64,000 nucleotides of DNA, from assembly GCA_963556145.1 (NCBI GenBank), contig OY744469.1, positions 496,001-560,000 on the forward strand. Direction: 5' to 3'. Below, in pieces: positions 44,702 to 54,989 of this stretch. The notes below the pieces were generated by a model that did no database searches, was not told where the DNA came from, and saw nothing but the letters and a program-made list of their open reading frames with translations. Origin of the DNA: Hygrocybe punicea. Taxonomy: Eukaryota > Basidiomycota > Agaricomycetes > Agaricales > Hygrophoraceae. Position numbers and translations under genes: made by a program. How positions within the stretch are numbered: the first letter of the stretch is position 1; every line of letters begins with the position of its first letter.

Positions 44702-45648
44702 ATGCCCTACGACCGCCCACCCATTTCCAAGCAACTCTATCTCAAACTCAGAGACCACCTGATCGCCGCCCGGGGCACTCGAAGACATTACTTGTATATT
44801 GTCGAAACCTTTTGGCATCTTTCTTCCGACGCTCAGAGCTGCCGTCCCACCTGTCCAAAGGACCTGGATGTTTTAATCTTTTTCAGAGACAACTTCCCGG
44901 AGATGAAGTTCATTCCGCAAAACCGGCGTAACTTGAATCAGGAAATATTATGGGGTATGGTCGAAAAACGTGCAAAGGAGGCCGCAAAGACAGGAAACAA
45001 CGTGATATTTTTCAATAGAAGCCTCTGTTCCGCTGTCGATGATGTTGCAAGTTGCTTATTGTCTTCCTTGATCTGATTCTTAAATTTTGCGCAGGACGGT
45101 AACCCGGAGAAGTACACCGTTCCGCCAGCGGGGCTCTACGCCATTTTTATAGTTGTGGCGCTCCACGAGCTGTCGCATGCTTTAACTAAGTTTCTATTCG
45201 GAGAGACGGCCATAACGCCAGTAGGCCTTGGTATCGATCGCATCCAAACCGTAGGAGAGTCAGGCCAGGAATTAGAGCAAAATATCATGGGTGGTGTGTT
45301 GCTGGGGGAATGGGAGCAAGCGCATAGAGGAGACGTGAGCAAAATGCTTCGTCTCGTGCTGGTAAGGGATGTAGCTTGGGACCTTGGTCAGCGGCATTAT
45401 GACACACAAAATATTTCTCGTCACTGAAACTTGTCAAAGGTTCGGAACAGGGTCTCCTAGAGCTTGGCGAATTCTGCCAATCTCTACAATCGGACCAAAT
45501 GCACGTTATCGATACCACTCAGTTGTCGACGGCCGACGGTATCCCCTCAGGATTTGTCCGTGAACGCGTAACCTACTCCAAGGACCCACAACAGGACAAG
45601 ATGTTTATTGCATCGTCGGTGACAACTGGTGATAGGGTGATTCTATAA
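44702..45648 (+). CDS. Putative HExxH zinc metalloprotease-like protein
   Basis: Exon 1 (44702-45043) encodes 114 residues with MPYDRPPISKQLYLKLRDHL, ending AVDD. A 51-nt intron (GTTGCA...GCGCAG) leads to exon 2 at 45095, which carries VALHELSHALTKFLFGE. His138, Glu139 and His142 form a canonical HExxH zinc site, followed by GLGIDRIQTVGESGQELE with candidate third-ligand acidic residues. The intron position equals intron 1 of the two HQxxH paralogs, so all three share an ancestor. The 3' end is unsettled: a readable exon from about 45433 to a stop at 45648 (LLELGEFCQSLQSD, then ERVTYSKDPQQDKMF) is in a frame that the obvious GTAAGG...CAAAG intron does not join. Confidence 0.65.
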
Positions 45649-45788
45649 GCATGAAAATTTGATAATAATTTTGTATGGATCGTAGCGCACATCGCGGACC
45701 TGCCTCTTGTTTGCTATGCTAAATTTACTCGCTGCATCCGCGGTCATTTTGTCCTGCTCCAGGATTATTTATCCCATGTAACCACACT

Positions 45789-45907
45789 GTTTACAATTCC
45801 CCAGTTTACCATTTTTAGTATGTTATCAATTCATGACTTATCGATCGTGAGCCACACGATCAAATAATAAGGTTAACGTTCAACGACACAGATTCATCCA
45901 CAGGCTT
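45789..45907 (+). repeat. Outer edge of inverted duplication, right
   Basis: Plus-strand copy of the promoter arm at 44102-44370. It keeps AAATAATAAGGTTAACGTTC and AACGACACAGATTCATCC. It lacks the six 12-bp ACGCGT units and has other small differences. Confidence 0.7.
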
Positions 45908-45945
45908 ATTCAATAATTCGAGTGTTTGTAACCCAAGTCATCGAT

Positions 45946-47070
45946 ATGCCCAACACTCGCGCTGACAGCTTAGTGAATCTGATCCAAGAGCATCTTCTTC
46001 GCTCTCGGGAAACACGGTACAGCCTTCTGACCACCGCACATGTCCTTCGCCGCCGAAAACTGTCTCGGATGCAGAGACTATTACCACTGGACGAAAATAT
46101 TCGCGAATTTTTCCTGGATCGTTTTCCTTCCACCCAGGTGAAGGACGATGCCCCGCCTCTATGGGCCCGCGCGGAGCATCAGAATGGCCGAGCAGTCATT
46201 CTTGTCAATGAAACATTGGTTAACGCTGTAAACGATGATGTGCGTGAATACGATCTTGCGCCGTTTGCCGGCTGATTTTTTTTTTACGTTGTAACAGCGC
46301 GATCCATCCACCAGCCTGGTGTTCATATTAATTGTATTCCACCAGCTGGCACACCTGCTGATGGAACACTTATTCGGGGACCCAGTCGACTGCTTTACAG
46401 AGGATCTGAACTTTGAAAAGCAACTGTTCAGTGCGCCGCTGCGTCTCGCCGTGACACAACATCTCGCCGCGTCCCGTCCGTTGGAATTGTATGTGGAGCA
46501 TTGCTCCACTGGATATCCCATCAGTGCGTTGCTACATTGGTTCTTGGATCACCGTGCCGTGCCACTGATCATGTGGGCATTTTAGGCAAAAGACGATGTG
46601 AAGCAGTGTTGAAGGATTTCAGAGAGGAGCGTATTACAATCGATTTAAGCGACAACAAGCGGCCCCGGTATTCTACTTCGACCGACCGCTCTATATGTCT
46701 TGTCTCCCAATGTGCTGACTCGGAGTCGGATGTGACAAAGAGCGGTGGCACGCCTGATTTTCCGCCGACAACTCAGGGCCAGTCACGGTCAGCCCCCTGG
46801 ACCCGACAACAGGACCGACGGATTTTGCAAAAAGGAGAGAAGAGCATGAGTTTCGATGATAGTGACGAGTTGGATATGACTGACAGGATATTGGACCTAT
46901 CAAGCCTCTCAAGCCTCTCATCCAGAACCCCGGGCGGGCCATGCCGCTCGGATCGACGACCACTGGAGGGTCAAAGTCGAGAAGGAGGCTCCTCCCCTCT
47001 TTCTTCAGAAAGCAGGGGCGATCGTTCTCGGATTAGGCAGCGATCAAATAGCTCGGACACGGGTTCGTAA
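45946..47070 (+). CDS. HQxxH paralog 2 of a putative metalloprotease family
   Basis: Exons 45946-46239, 46298-46523 and 46586-47070 (introns 58 and 62 nt) give 334 residues in one frame. The start MPNTRADSLVNLIQEHLL is chosen because it matches paralog 1; a Met eight codons upstream (45922) is also possible. Exon 2 carries FHQLAHLLMEHLFGD with Gln at residue 114 in place of the catalytic Glu. The C-terminal exon diverges from paralog 1 after about 40 residues and is Ser/Asp/Arg-rich (SLSSLSSRTPGG, ending SSDTGS). Purifying selection is suggested because both inverted copies keep splice sites and frame while sharing the E-to-Q change. Confidence 0.75.
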
Positions 47071-47169
47071 AAGGATTCGTTATTTCACGCAAGAGCAGAT
47101 ATGACTGACTACTTTGTTCCAGGACAAGTACATGTACACCTGCGCAGGAAAACGGCCAGTTAGCTACCG

Positions 47170-48240
47170 ATTTTGATACGAAGTAATATAGTACTATTAG
47201 CCACTGCTCAAGGGATTGGCTTACTTCCATCCTTTTACAGCGGATTTCAAATATGTTGTCCGCACAATTTTTTTTTCTTTCCTGGCAGAGACACTGGCAG
47301 CAATTGCTGTGCTTGGCCTTCTCCTCTGTTGCAATGGCTCTGCACAGTGGCTGATGCTGCAGTGCCAGTCATCCTGAAATGTGCTGGAGTAGTTCCTGCG
47401 TGTCAGTGCGTGACGAACCGGACACCAGACTAGTTGACCCCGAAGTCATATATGCTCGATTGCTTCACTGAAACAGAGCTGTCTGGGCAGTGCACTGGCA
47501 GGCGTAGTTCCAAAGGCGTGCTGTTTTACCACATCCGAGTCCGTGACTTCGTTGGGTACGACAAGCTTCGTTAGGACCGACACCAAAACCTTCCCAAGGC
47601 GTTGGTATATGTGGTGATCACTCTGAAATAGCCCTTGAATTCCAATCAACCTACGCAGAATCTCTCGGCCATGAAGTTTTTTTCATTCCTGCCTAATGTT
47701 TCGGTGAGTTCACTCATGTCAAATCCTCCACTTCCAGTATCATGATGTTGGTGCTTCCGCCCTTTCATACTCGTGCTCACTCTCATTTGATAGGCCACTG
47801 TTTTCCCAGCAATCTTCCTACTCCCAATAGGTATAGTACGGACTTGATTCCTGTCAACTAGGGTCCAATTCGTCATCTCTGCAGGTGGATATCGATGGAA
47901 CGGAGAACCTCAACCTCTCGAAAAACCTTCCGGCCCACGGACTTGACCACAATTCACTCACCCCACATCCTGCAGGCAACGCAGGTGACGGCACTGACGG
48001 GACAAGCCGTTTTGAAAATGCGAGTTTGAAACCAAATGCTGTTCTGTCCTTACAGTACCACCGTGAAACCCTTCCAGAGCTTCCAACCTGTTACATCCGT
48101 CCAGCTGAGACACTCTTGAATTCTTGCAGCGGTGGTGGTTCACAAATGAAGTCCGGACTTACGTTTTGCAAGATTTGTAGATAACTCAAGCGCTCGGAGG
48201 AAATAAAAAATTTGTCGGTTCCGAGTGCAAGTCAGACTTC
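47170..48240 (+). other. Unresolved exon-like stretch before the CHAT gene
   Basis: Gene-like composition with several candidate exons. One hydrophobic segment (LAAIAVLGLLLCCNG) follows a pyrimidine-rich CTTTCCTGGCAG acceptor near 47287. A later one reads EIALEFQSTYAESLGHEVFF (47622-47685) before a GTGAGTT donor at about 47703. Frames do not join into one model and no family is recognised. It could be a separate small gene or a remnant. Confidence 0.3.
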
Positions 48241-48426
48241 GTAAGCAGATACGTCCACCACCAGCCGTCGACAAATCGACAATGATCTCCAAGGAAGATT
48301 GGTTAGTCCACCAGTGATTACCAGGTCAACGTTAACTCTGACTTCCATCAACAAAAGTATCATCGTTTTCGAAAGTAAACAGTACACTCGTTTATAAACC
48401 ACTCGAAGTTCTGATCATCCTTCCAG

Positions 48427-51400
48427 ATATCGTTATCAAGTCATCAACCCCTCAACATCCTGATCTCCCCAATGATGCGCGGCTCTTTGTTCAAGTCGTA
48501 ATTGATGATGCCATCGAGCAGACGGAGCCCGCGGATAGGGAACCATCACAGCCCGTGTGGAAGTTGCAAGGTGTTATCAAAGTGTGAGTTGCGTCCTCAC
48601 AAGCCAGAGGTACCCTCTGACGCCCGGCTGTAGACCTGCCACCATTCCCTGCTTTGATATTCGAGTCAATCGTGAAAGCGCTACTGGGGGTACCAAGCTA
48701 CTAGGTGCCATAAAACTCAACAGCGAGGAGATCCTAGCCCCATCAGTGGAGCAGGAATCAGGTATGCGTCGCGTAGCGTATAAACACACTCTTGTTTTTC
48801 TAATTTTGGCGCCTCCTACTGCAGAGATAGCTGTGAAGCTCGTGAAAGTGGATGAGGACGGGCCCTTGCTCGAGATTGCGTCAGTGTTGTCTGGCTATTC
48901 TTCACACATCTTCTGCGACTTCTCACAGATCTGCCACAATCAGGTTTTCGGCTTTTAATCGCGTTAAATGTGAAGTGGAAAATGATGGAAGTAATATGGA
49001 AAGTGATGGAAGTAATATGGAAAGTGATGGAAGTAATATGGAAAGTGATGGAAGTAATATGGAAAGTGATGGAAGTAATATGGAAAGCGATGGGAGTAAT
49101 ATGGAAAGCGAAGGTAATGCGGGAACCGGAGGTTCGCCTTTGTCGAATTATGCATCAATCGACCTGACGATATATCATCAGGCTTAATTGACACGATAAT
49201 GTCGCGCATCCTTATGTCAAGGACGCTCAGTAATACCGACATTGATCCAGCGGATTTGCTATGCGAAGAGATTGTGCATCGTGTGCATGACCAGGATCCA
49301 GGCGAGAAGCCCGCGTTTTTGAACATGTTTGGTGACGTGTTCGCGGGCCTTTACCTTGCTAGCGAGAACGTGGACGACCTACATCGTGCGATAGCAGTCT
49401 ACGAGGATGTGGTACAACTAGCTCCTGATGACCACCCGGAGCGATATATTTATCTAGAAGACCTGGGCAGGGCACTTCGTCGCCGCTTCGAGAGGCTTGG
49501 CGACCGTACTGACATTGAGAGGTCAATCTCAATGCTTGAGGATGCCATGCGACTCACTCCTGATGGCCATCCTTCCAAGCCTCGTCAGTTGAACAAACTC
49601 GGCGCTTCCTTCTTGACGCGCTTTGAATGCCTCGGTGATGTCACTGACATCGACAAGTCGATCTCAATGTGTGAGTCTGCTGTGCAACTCACTCCTGATG
49701 GTCATCCTTCCAAGCCTGGTCGGATGAATGATCTCGGCAATTCGTTCTTGACACGGTTCGAGCGCCTCGGTGATGTCACTGACATCGGCAAATCGATCTC
49801 AATGTGTGAGTCTGCTGTGCAACTCACTCCTGATGGCCATCCAGACAAGCCTGGTTGGATGAATAATCATGGCAATTCGTTCTTGAGACGGTTCGAACGC
49901 CTCGGTGATGTCACTGACATCGACAAGTCGATCTCAATGTTTGAGTCTGCGGTGCAACTCACTCCTGATGGCCATCCAGACAAACCTGCTTGCATGAATG
50001 GTCTCGGCACTTCGTTCTTGACACGGTTCGAGCGCCTCGGTGATGTCACTGACATCGACAAGTCGATCTCAATGTGTGAGTCTGCGGTGCAACTCACTCC
50101 TGATGGCCATCCAGACAAGCCTAGTCGGATGAATAATCTCAGCAATTCGTTCTTGACACGGTTCGAACGCCTCGGTGATGTCACTGACATCAACAAGTCA
50201 ATCTCAATGTGTGAGTCTGCGGTGCAACTCACTCCTGATGGCCATCCAGACAAATCTATGTGCATGAATAATCTCGGCACTTCGTTATTGAAACGGTTCG
50301 AGCGCCTCGGTGATGTCACTGACATCGACAAGTCGATCTCAATGTGTGAGTCTGCGGTGCAACTCACTCCTGATGGCCATCCTTCCGAGCCTGGTCGGAT
50401 GAATAATCTCGGCAATTCGTTGTTGACACGGTTCGAGCGCCTCGGTGATGTCACTGACATCAACAAGTCGATCTCAATGACAGAGTCTGTGGTGCAACTC
50501 ACTCCTGATGGCCATCCTTCCAAGCCTGGTTGGATGAATAATCTCGGCACTTCGTTCTTGACGCGGTTCGAGCGCCTCGGTGATGTCACTGACATTGACA
50601 AGTCAATCTCAATGTGTGAGTCTGCGGTGCAACTCACTCCTCATTGCCATCCAAAAAAACCAGGTTGGATGAATAATCTAGGCTCTTCATTCTTGAGACG
50701 GTTCGAGCGCCTCGGTGATGTCACTGACATTGACAAGTCGATCTCAATGTTGGAATCTGCGGTGCAACTCACTCCTGATGGTCATCCAGACAAACCTGCT
50801 TGCATGAATAATCTCGGCATTTCGTTCTGGAGACGGTTCAAGCGCCTCGGTGATGTCACCGACATCGACAAGTCGATCTCAATGTGTGAGTCTGCGGTGC
50901 AACTCACTCCTGATGGCCATCCAGGCAAGCCTGGTTTGATGAATAATCTCGGCAATTCGTTGTTGACACGGTTCGAACGCCTCGGTGATGTCACTGACAT
51001 CAACAAGTCGATCTCAATGACAGAGTCTGTGGTGCAACTCACTCCTGATGGCCATCCTTCCAAGCCTGGTTGGATGAATAATCTCGGCACTTCGTTCTTG
51101 ACGCGGTTCGAGCGCCTCGGTGATGTCACTGACATCGACAAGTCGATTTCAATGTGTGAGTCTGCGGTGCAACTCACTCCTGATGGGCATCCAGATAAAC
51201 CTGTTTGCTTGCATAATCTCGGCACTTCGTTCTTGACACGGTTCGGGCGCCTCGGTGACGTAGATGACATTGACAAAGCCATTTTACATTTCTCCAGTGC
51301 AGCGTCTTCTTCCATCGGTGCTCCTTCTGTTCGGTTTAGTGCTTCCAAACTGTGGGCGAAATCCGCCCGAACTTCCGGCCATTCTTCTCTAATTCGGGCG

Positions 51401-52996
51401 TACGATGTTGCCATTGGCCTACTTCCTCAGTTAGCTTGGCTTGGTCTCTCAATTCATGGTCGTCACCGTGAACTCACCACTGCTGGCGGTATAGCTAGCG
51501 ATGCTGCTGCCATTGCCATTGAGTTTCGGGAGTATACAACTGCCATTGAGTGGTTGGAGCAGGGACGTTCCATTGTTTGGGGTCAGCTTCTACAGCTCCG
51601 CACACCTATCGATGAACTATGCCAGCAAAATCCTGGACTTGCTGCTCGGCTTTCACAACTTTCCCACAAATTAGAGCGCAGAAGTGCTCATGATGAGCTC
51701 GGCGTTGCTGATGGAAGTAACCAACAGTCACCAGAAGATGTTGCTCAGCAATACCGCCGGTTGGCTTCAGAGTGGGAAGATGTCGTGAAGGAGGTTCGAC
51801 GGGTGCCGGGTTTTGAAAGGTTTCTATTACCGAAGACATTTTCACAACTTGCACCCGCTGCCCTTTCTGGACCTGTCGTGGTTCTCAACGTTAGCAGCAT
51901 TCGATCTGATGCACTGATTCTCCGGCCTGGCTATGACAATGTTCTACATCTTCCGCTGCCCAACTTCACTATCGAGCTTGCTCAAAGATTGCAATATTCT
52001 TTGAACCGCTTACTCTTCGAAAAAGGTCGGCATGTTAAGCCATCCACTGGTGGTCGGCCAAGGGATGTTGATGTGGAATTTGAGAAGATTCTCTCAGAAC
52101 TGTGGCTGCACTTGGTGAAGCCCGTGCTGGATATTCTTGCATTCACGGTATGTCTAGAACACCTGCTATGTTCTTGAATGATGAATTTATATTCTTTGCA
52201 GCTACCATCAGCTCAAGAACTTCCCCGTATCTGGTGGTGCCCAACTGGACCACTTGCATTTCTTCCCATCCATGCTGCAGGCCTATATGGTGACTCAGCT
52301 GCACCAGGATGCACAGTCTCAGAGTTTGTGGTGTCATCATATACCCCTACATTGAGTGCTCTGATTAATCATTCCCAACACTCCAAACCACATACATTCC
52401 AACTCTTGGCTGTTGCCCAGCCAAGTGCACTTGGGCAATCATATCTTCCCAATACTGTGGCAGAGTTGAATCGAATCCATGACTGTGCTGGAAATCTTGC
52501 TGTTCTCCAACTAATAGGGAGCAATGCAACAGTGGAAAGTGTGGTGCAAGGGATGGAGAAATCCACCTGGGTCCATTTTGCCTGTCATGGTGTGCAGCAT
52601 ATTGCGAAACCAACTGAAAGTGCACTGCTTCTTGCAGGGAGTTCCCGCTTGAAACTCTCAGATATTATTGAGATGTCTCTTCCTCATGCAGACTTGGCAT
52701 TTCTCTCTGCATGTCAGACTGCTAAAGGTGCTGAAGATCTTTCAGAGGAGGCTGTTCATTTGGCTGCAGGCATGTTGCTGGCAGGGTATTGCAGTGTCAT
52801 TGCTACCATGTGGTCAATATTGGACATGGATGCTCCTCACATTACAAATACTGTTTATCAACATCTTTTCAGGGACCAACAGCCTGACCATACTCAATCT
52901 GCTCATGCATTGCACCATGCTGTGGAGCAACTTCGCAGGAGCAAGAAGGGGAAGTCATATTTGTCTTGGGTACCATTTATACACATTGGGATGTGA
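48427..52996 (+). CDS. C2-like / TPR / CHAT-domain protein (caspase-like peptidase)
   Basis: The firm part is 49199-52147 joined to 52202-52996 (54-nt intron, GTATGT...TTGCAG), 1247 residues from Met at 49199. About fourteen 45-residue TPR-like repeats (ESAVQLTPDGHPDKPG, MNNLGNSFLTRFERLGDVTD) span residues 65-695. A helical linker and a C-terminal CHAT domain follow, with WVHFACHG (His1112) and LSACQTAKG (Cys1154), the caspase-like dyad. Upstream exons 48427-48583, 48634-48761 and 48825-about 48950, with clean introns, encode a C2-like sandwich (FVQVVIDDAIEQ, FDIRVNRESATGGTKLLG). They should be linked through a NMESDGS-repeat exon ending at 49113 and an intron 49114-49181. The first exon and one internal join are unresolved. 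CHAT domains are proteases or scaffolds in cell-death and immune systems; TPRs usually sense or bind partners. Confidence 0.85.
48975..49113 (+). repeat. 21-bp coding repeat (ESDGSNM)
   Basis: Six to seven copies of GGAAGTAATATGGAAAGTGAT. The period is 21 bp, so the frame is kept and the peptide NMESDGS is repeated as a likely flexible acidic linker between the C2-like and TPR parts. Confidence 0.85.
49495..51290 (+). repeat. 135-bp near-identical TPR-encoding repeats
   Basis: About thirteen units of exactly 135 bp, with shared runs such as CTCACTCCTGATGGCCATCC and CGCCTCGGTGATGTCACTGA in nearly every unit. Two blocks of two to three units are almost identical to each other (around 50395-50620 and 50935-51160), showing recent unequal exchange. 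The variable codons cluster after PDGHP (SKPGR, DKPAC, DKSMC and so on). Confidence 0.95.
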
Positions 52997-54320
52997 TTGT
53001 GACATTTTCAACTATGCCAATTTCTTTAATCTCTACTTGTACTCTTGTACTTCATAAATTTGGATGAATCATTTTAGCTCACAATCATTTACAAATTATG
53101 TTATGCAATACAGACAGAGGGGACAGACAAGGATTTTTTGTGATCAAATAATATTCAAATATCCAGTCACATTTTGAAACTCTTTACATTGTTATCTCAC
53201 TTGTGAAAATATTGTAGAAAATAATGTTATCTAAATGCAGTATTCATACAGAAAATGGCACAAACAAAAATGCAATTATTTAGGCCTTTATTGTTTTCAT
53301 TATTATGTACATGTATTCAGAAAAAAGAAAATAACACAACTATTTAGGATTTTGGTTAGATATTTGTTGATCTTATTGTCAGGCATGAGGTGAACTGAGA
53401 GTATGGGTAAACCTGCAGGTGTGCAGGTACAGGTACATTAGATGTGGGTATGGTGTTCCATTTTGGGAACTGTGGACACACCATACCCATTTTGGCAGGT
53501 ATGTGGGTTTCCACAGTTTGAATTGCCAAATTAACCTGGAACCACACTTCTCACTCAACTAGTGAGAGGTGTGGGCCATTGCTTTGCATGGCAGGTTACT
53601 TGTCCCTTTTGTTGAACCAATATTATGATTGAGCATATATAAACAGTGCAACATTATTACCATTCTGTGACAATAATTCACTATTTGAAAATTCCACTCA
53701 ATCCCCTTCATTAACACAAAATGATCCCATTGATGGAACAATACAATACTGTCAACAATACTGTCAACAAACATGTGAGCAATAAAATGTCCATGCCCAA
53801 AGTAGATGATTCCTCTCAATATATAGAGTATGGATATTTCATCAACTGATAAGCTGATAATTTGACTGACTATTAAATTCTCAATAGAGTCAATTGTAAA
53901 CATCAGTGGAGGAGGCATCTAATCAGTTTATTGATCTCTTCCCAACACAATTCACATCTATGTCATTGTCTATTGATCATAATTTGAGCAAGACATGCTG
54001 ATATGGTTCCAGAAAATGAATATGGACAGTGAAAGATGGCATCATAAAATAATGAGTTAGATCACTTATGGCAATACTAACTTGACCAGTAGGAAACAAC
54101 CTAGGTTTATCTTGATGAAATGAATGTCTGATTGTATTTCTAACTGTTTCTAGATTTTTAGTGTTATTTTTCACTTGTTTGAAACCCAAGCCCAAAAGCT
54201 GTAATATTTCATTCATTCTTTTGAATATTTTTTTGTTTTGTTTTCAAATAGATGGATCTTTATTCCATACTAGGTTTAGGACCTGTTCATGGGAGCAATA
54301 ATCCTGTGAAACATGGGATC
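52997..54320. other. AT-rich intergenic, no gene; short inverted repeat
   Basis: No coding signal is recognised. GGGTATGGTGT (53445-53455) and ACACCATACCC (53478-53488) form an 11-bp inverted repeat in a stretch of CAGGTGTGCAGGTACAGG words. The rest is AT-rich. Confidence 0.4.
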
Positions 54321-54334
54321 TAAAGATCTAGGAA

Positions 54335-54690
54335 GAAAGGATTGCAGAGAATTTTATTGGAATTTTGTGGTGGAATATATGCTGAGACCTCACTATGCTT
54401 GGCCCTGCCCCCTTGGATATTTATTTTATAAGTGTGCATATAATGATAGCAATAGAAGCAGACAACATTTTTACAAATTTTTATGTGGAATATATCATGA
54501 ATGGGGCTTGACCCCACCTCCTTGGATAGTTGGTGTTAAAGGTTTTATGTGTACATATAATAACAACAGTAGGTGCAGAGAATATTCTTGGAATTTTTAT
54601 GTGGTTCATGTCCTGAAGGGGGCTGAGACCTTGCTTTGCTTGGCCCCACCCCCTCAAGGTGTGTTGCATAAATTGTATCTGTTGTTGATA
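54335..54690. repeat. ~118-bp tandem repeat, three copies
   Basis: Three diverged units share GGAATTTT(T/G)TATGTGG-like sequence, GGGCTGAGACC or GGGGCTTGACC, TTGGCCCC(A/G)CCCC-type sequence and ACATATAATAACAACAGTAG-like sequence. The units differ by about 20-25%, so the array is old. GAACCGAAC and GGTTTGGTTCC words follow at 54740-54765, reminiscent of the MITE family at 28632. Confidence 0.6.
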
Positions 54691-54989
54691 GTGCTACCAA
54701 AGTTCTGTTCAGTCTGGTTTTGCCTTTTTTGGCTAAACCCTGAACCGAACTTCTGGTTTGGTTCCACTTTTTCATGGAAACCAGACTGGAACCAATAGAA
54801 ACCATTTGATTTTCTCCCAGGGTCCTCAAACTAAGTTTGAAACCATCTGAAACCAGTAGTTTGGCCAATTTTCCTTACACTGCATTGTTCATTGAAAAAA
54901 ATTAATTATAATTTTACCAAGTAATATTTATTAATAAATTAATTTCCCAAGGATAGTTGTAAGTGGGTGCACCACCCATCCACTCACTG

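Noticed and set aside
49867..51414. Minus-strand frames of over 200 codons opposite the TPR repeats
   Set aside because: They are shadows of the homogeneous TPR-coding repeats. The plus-strand frame continues into a CHAT domain with catalytic residues.
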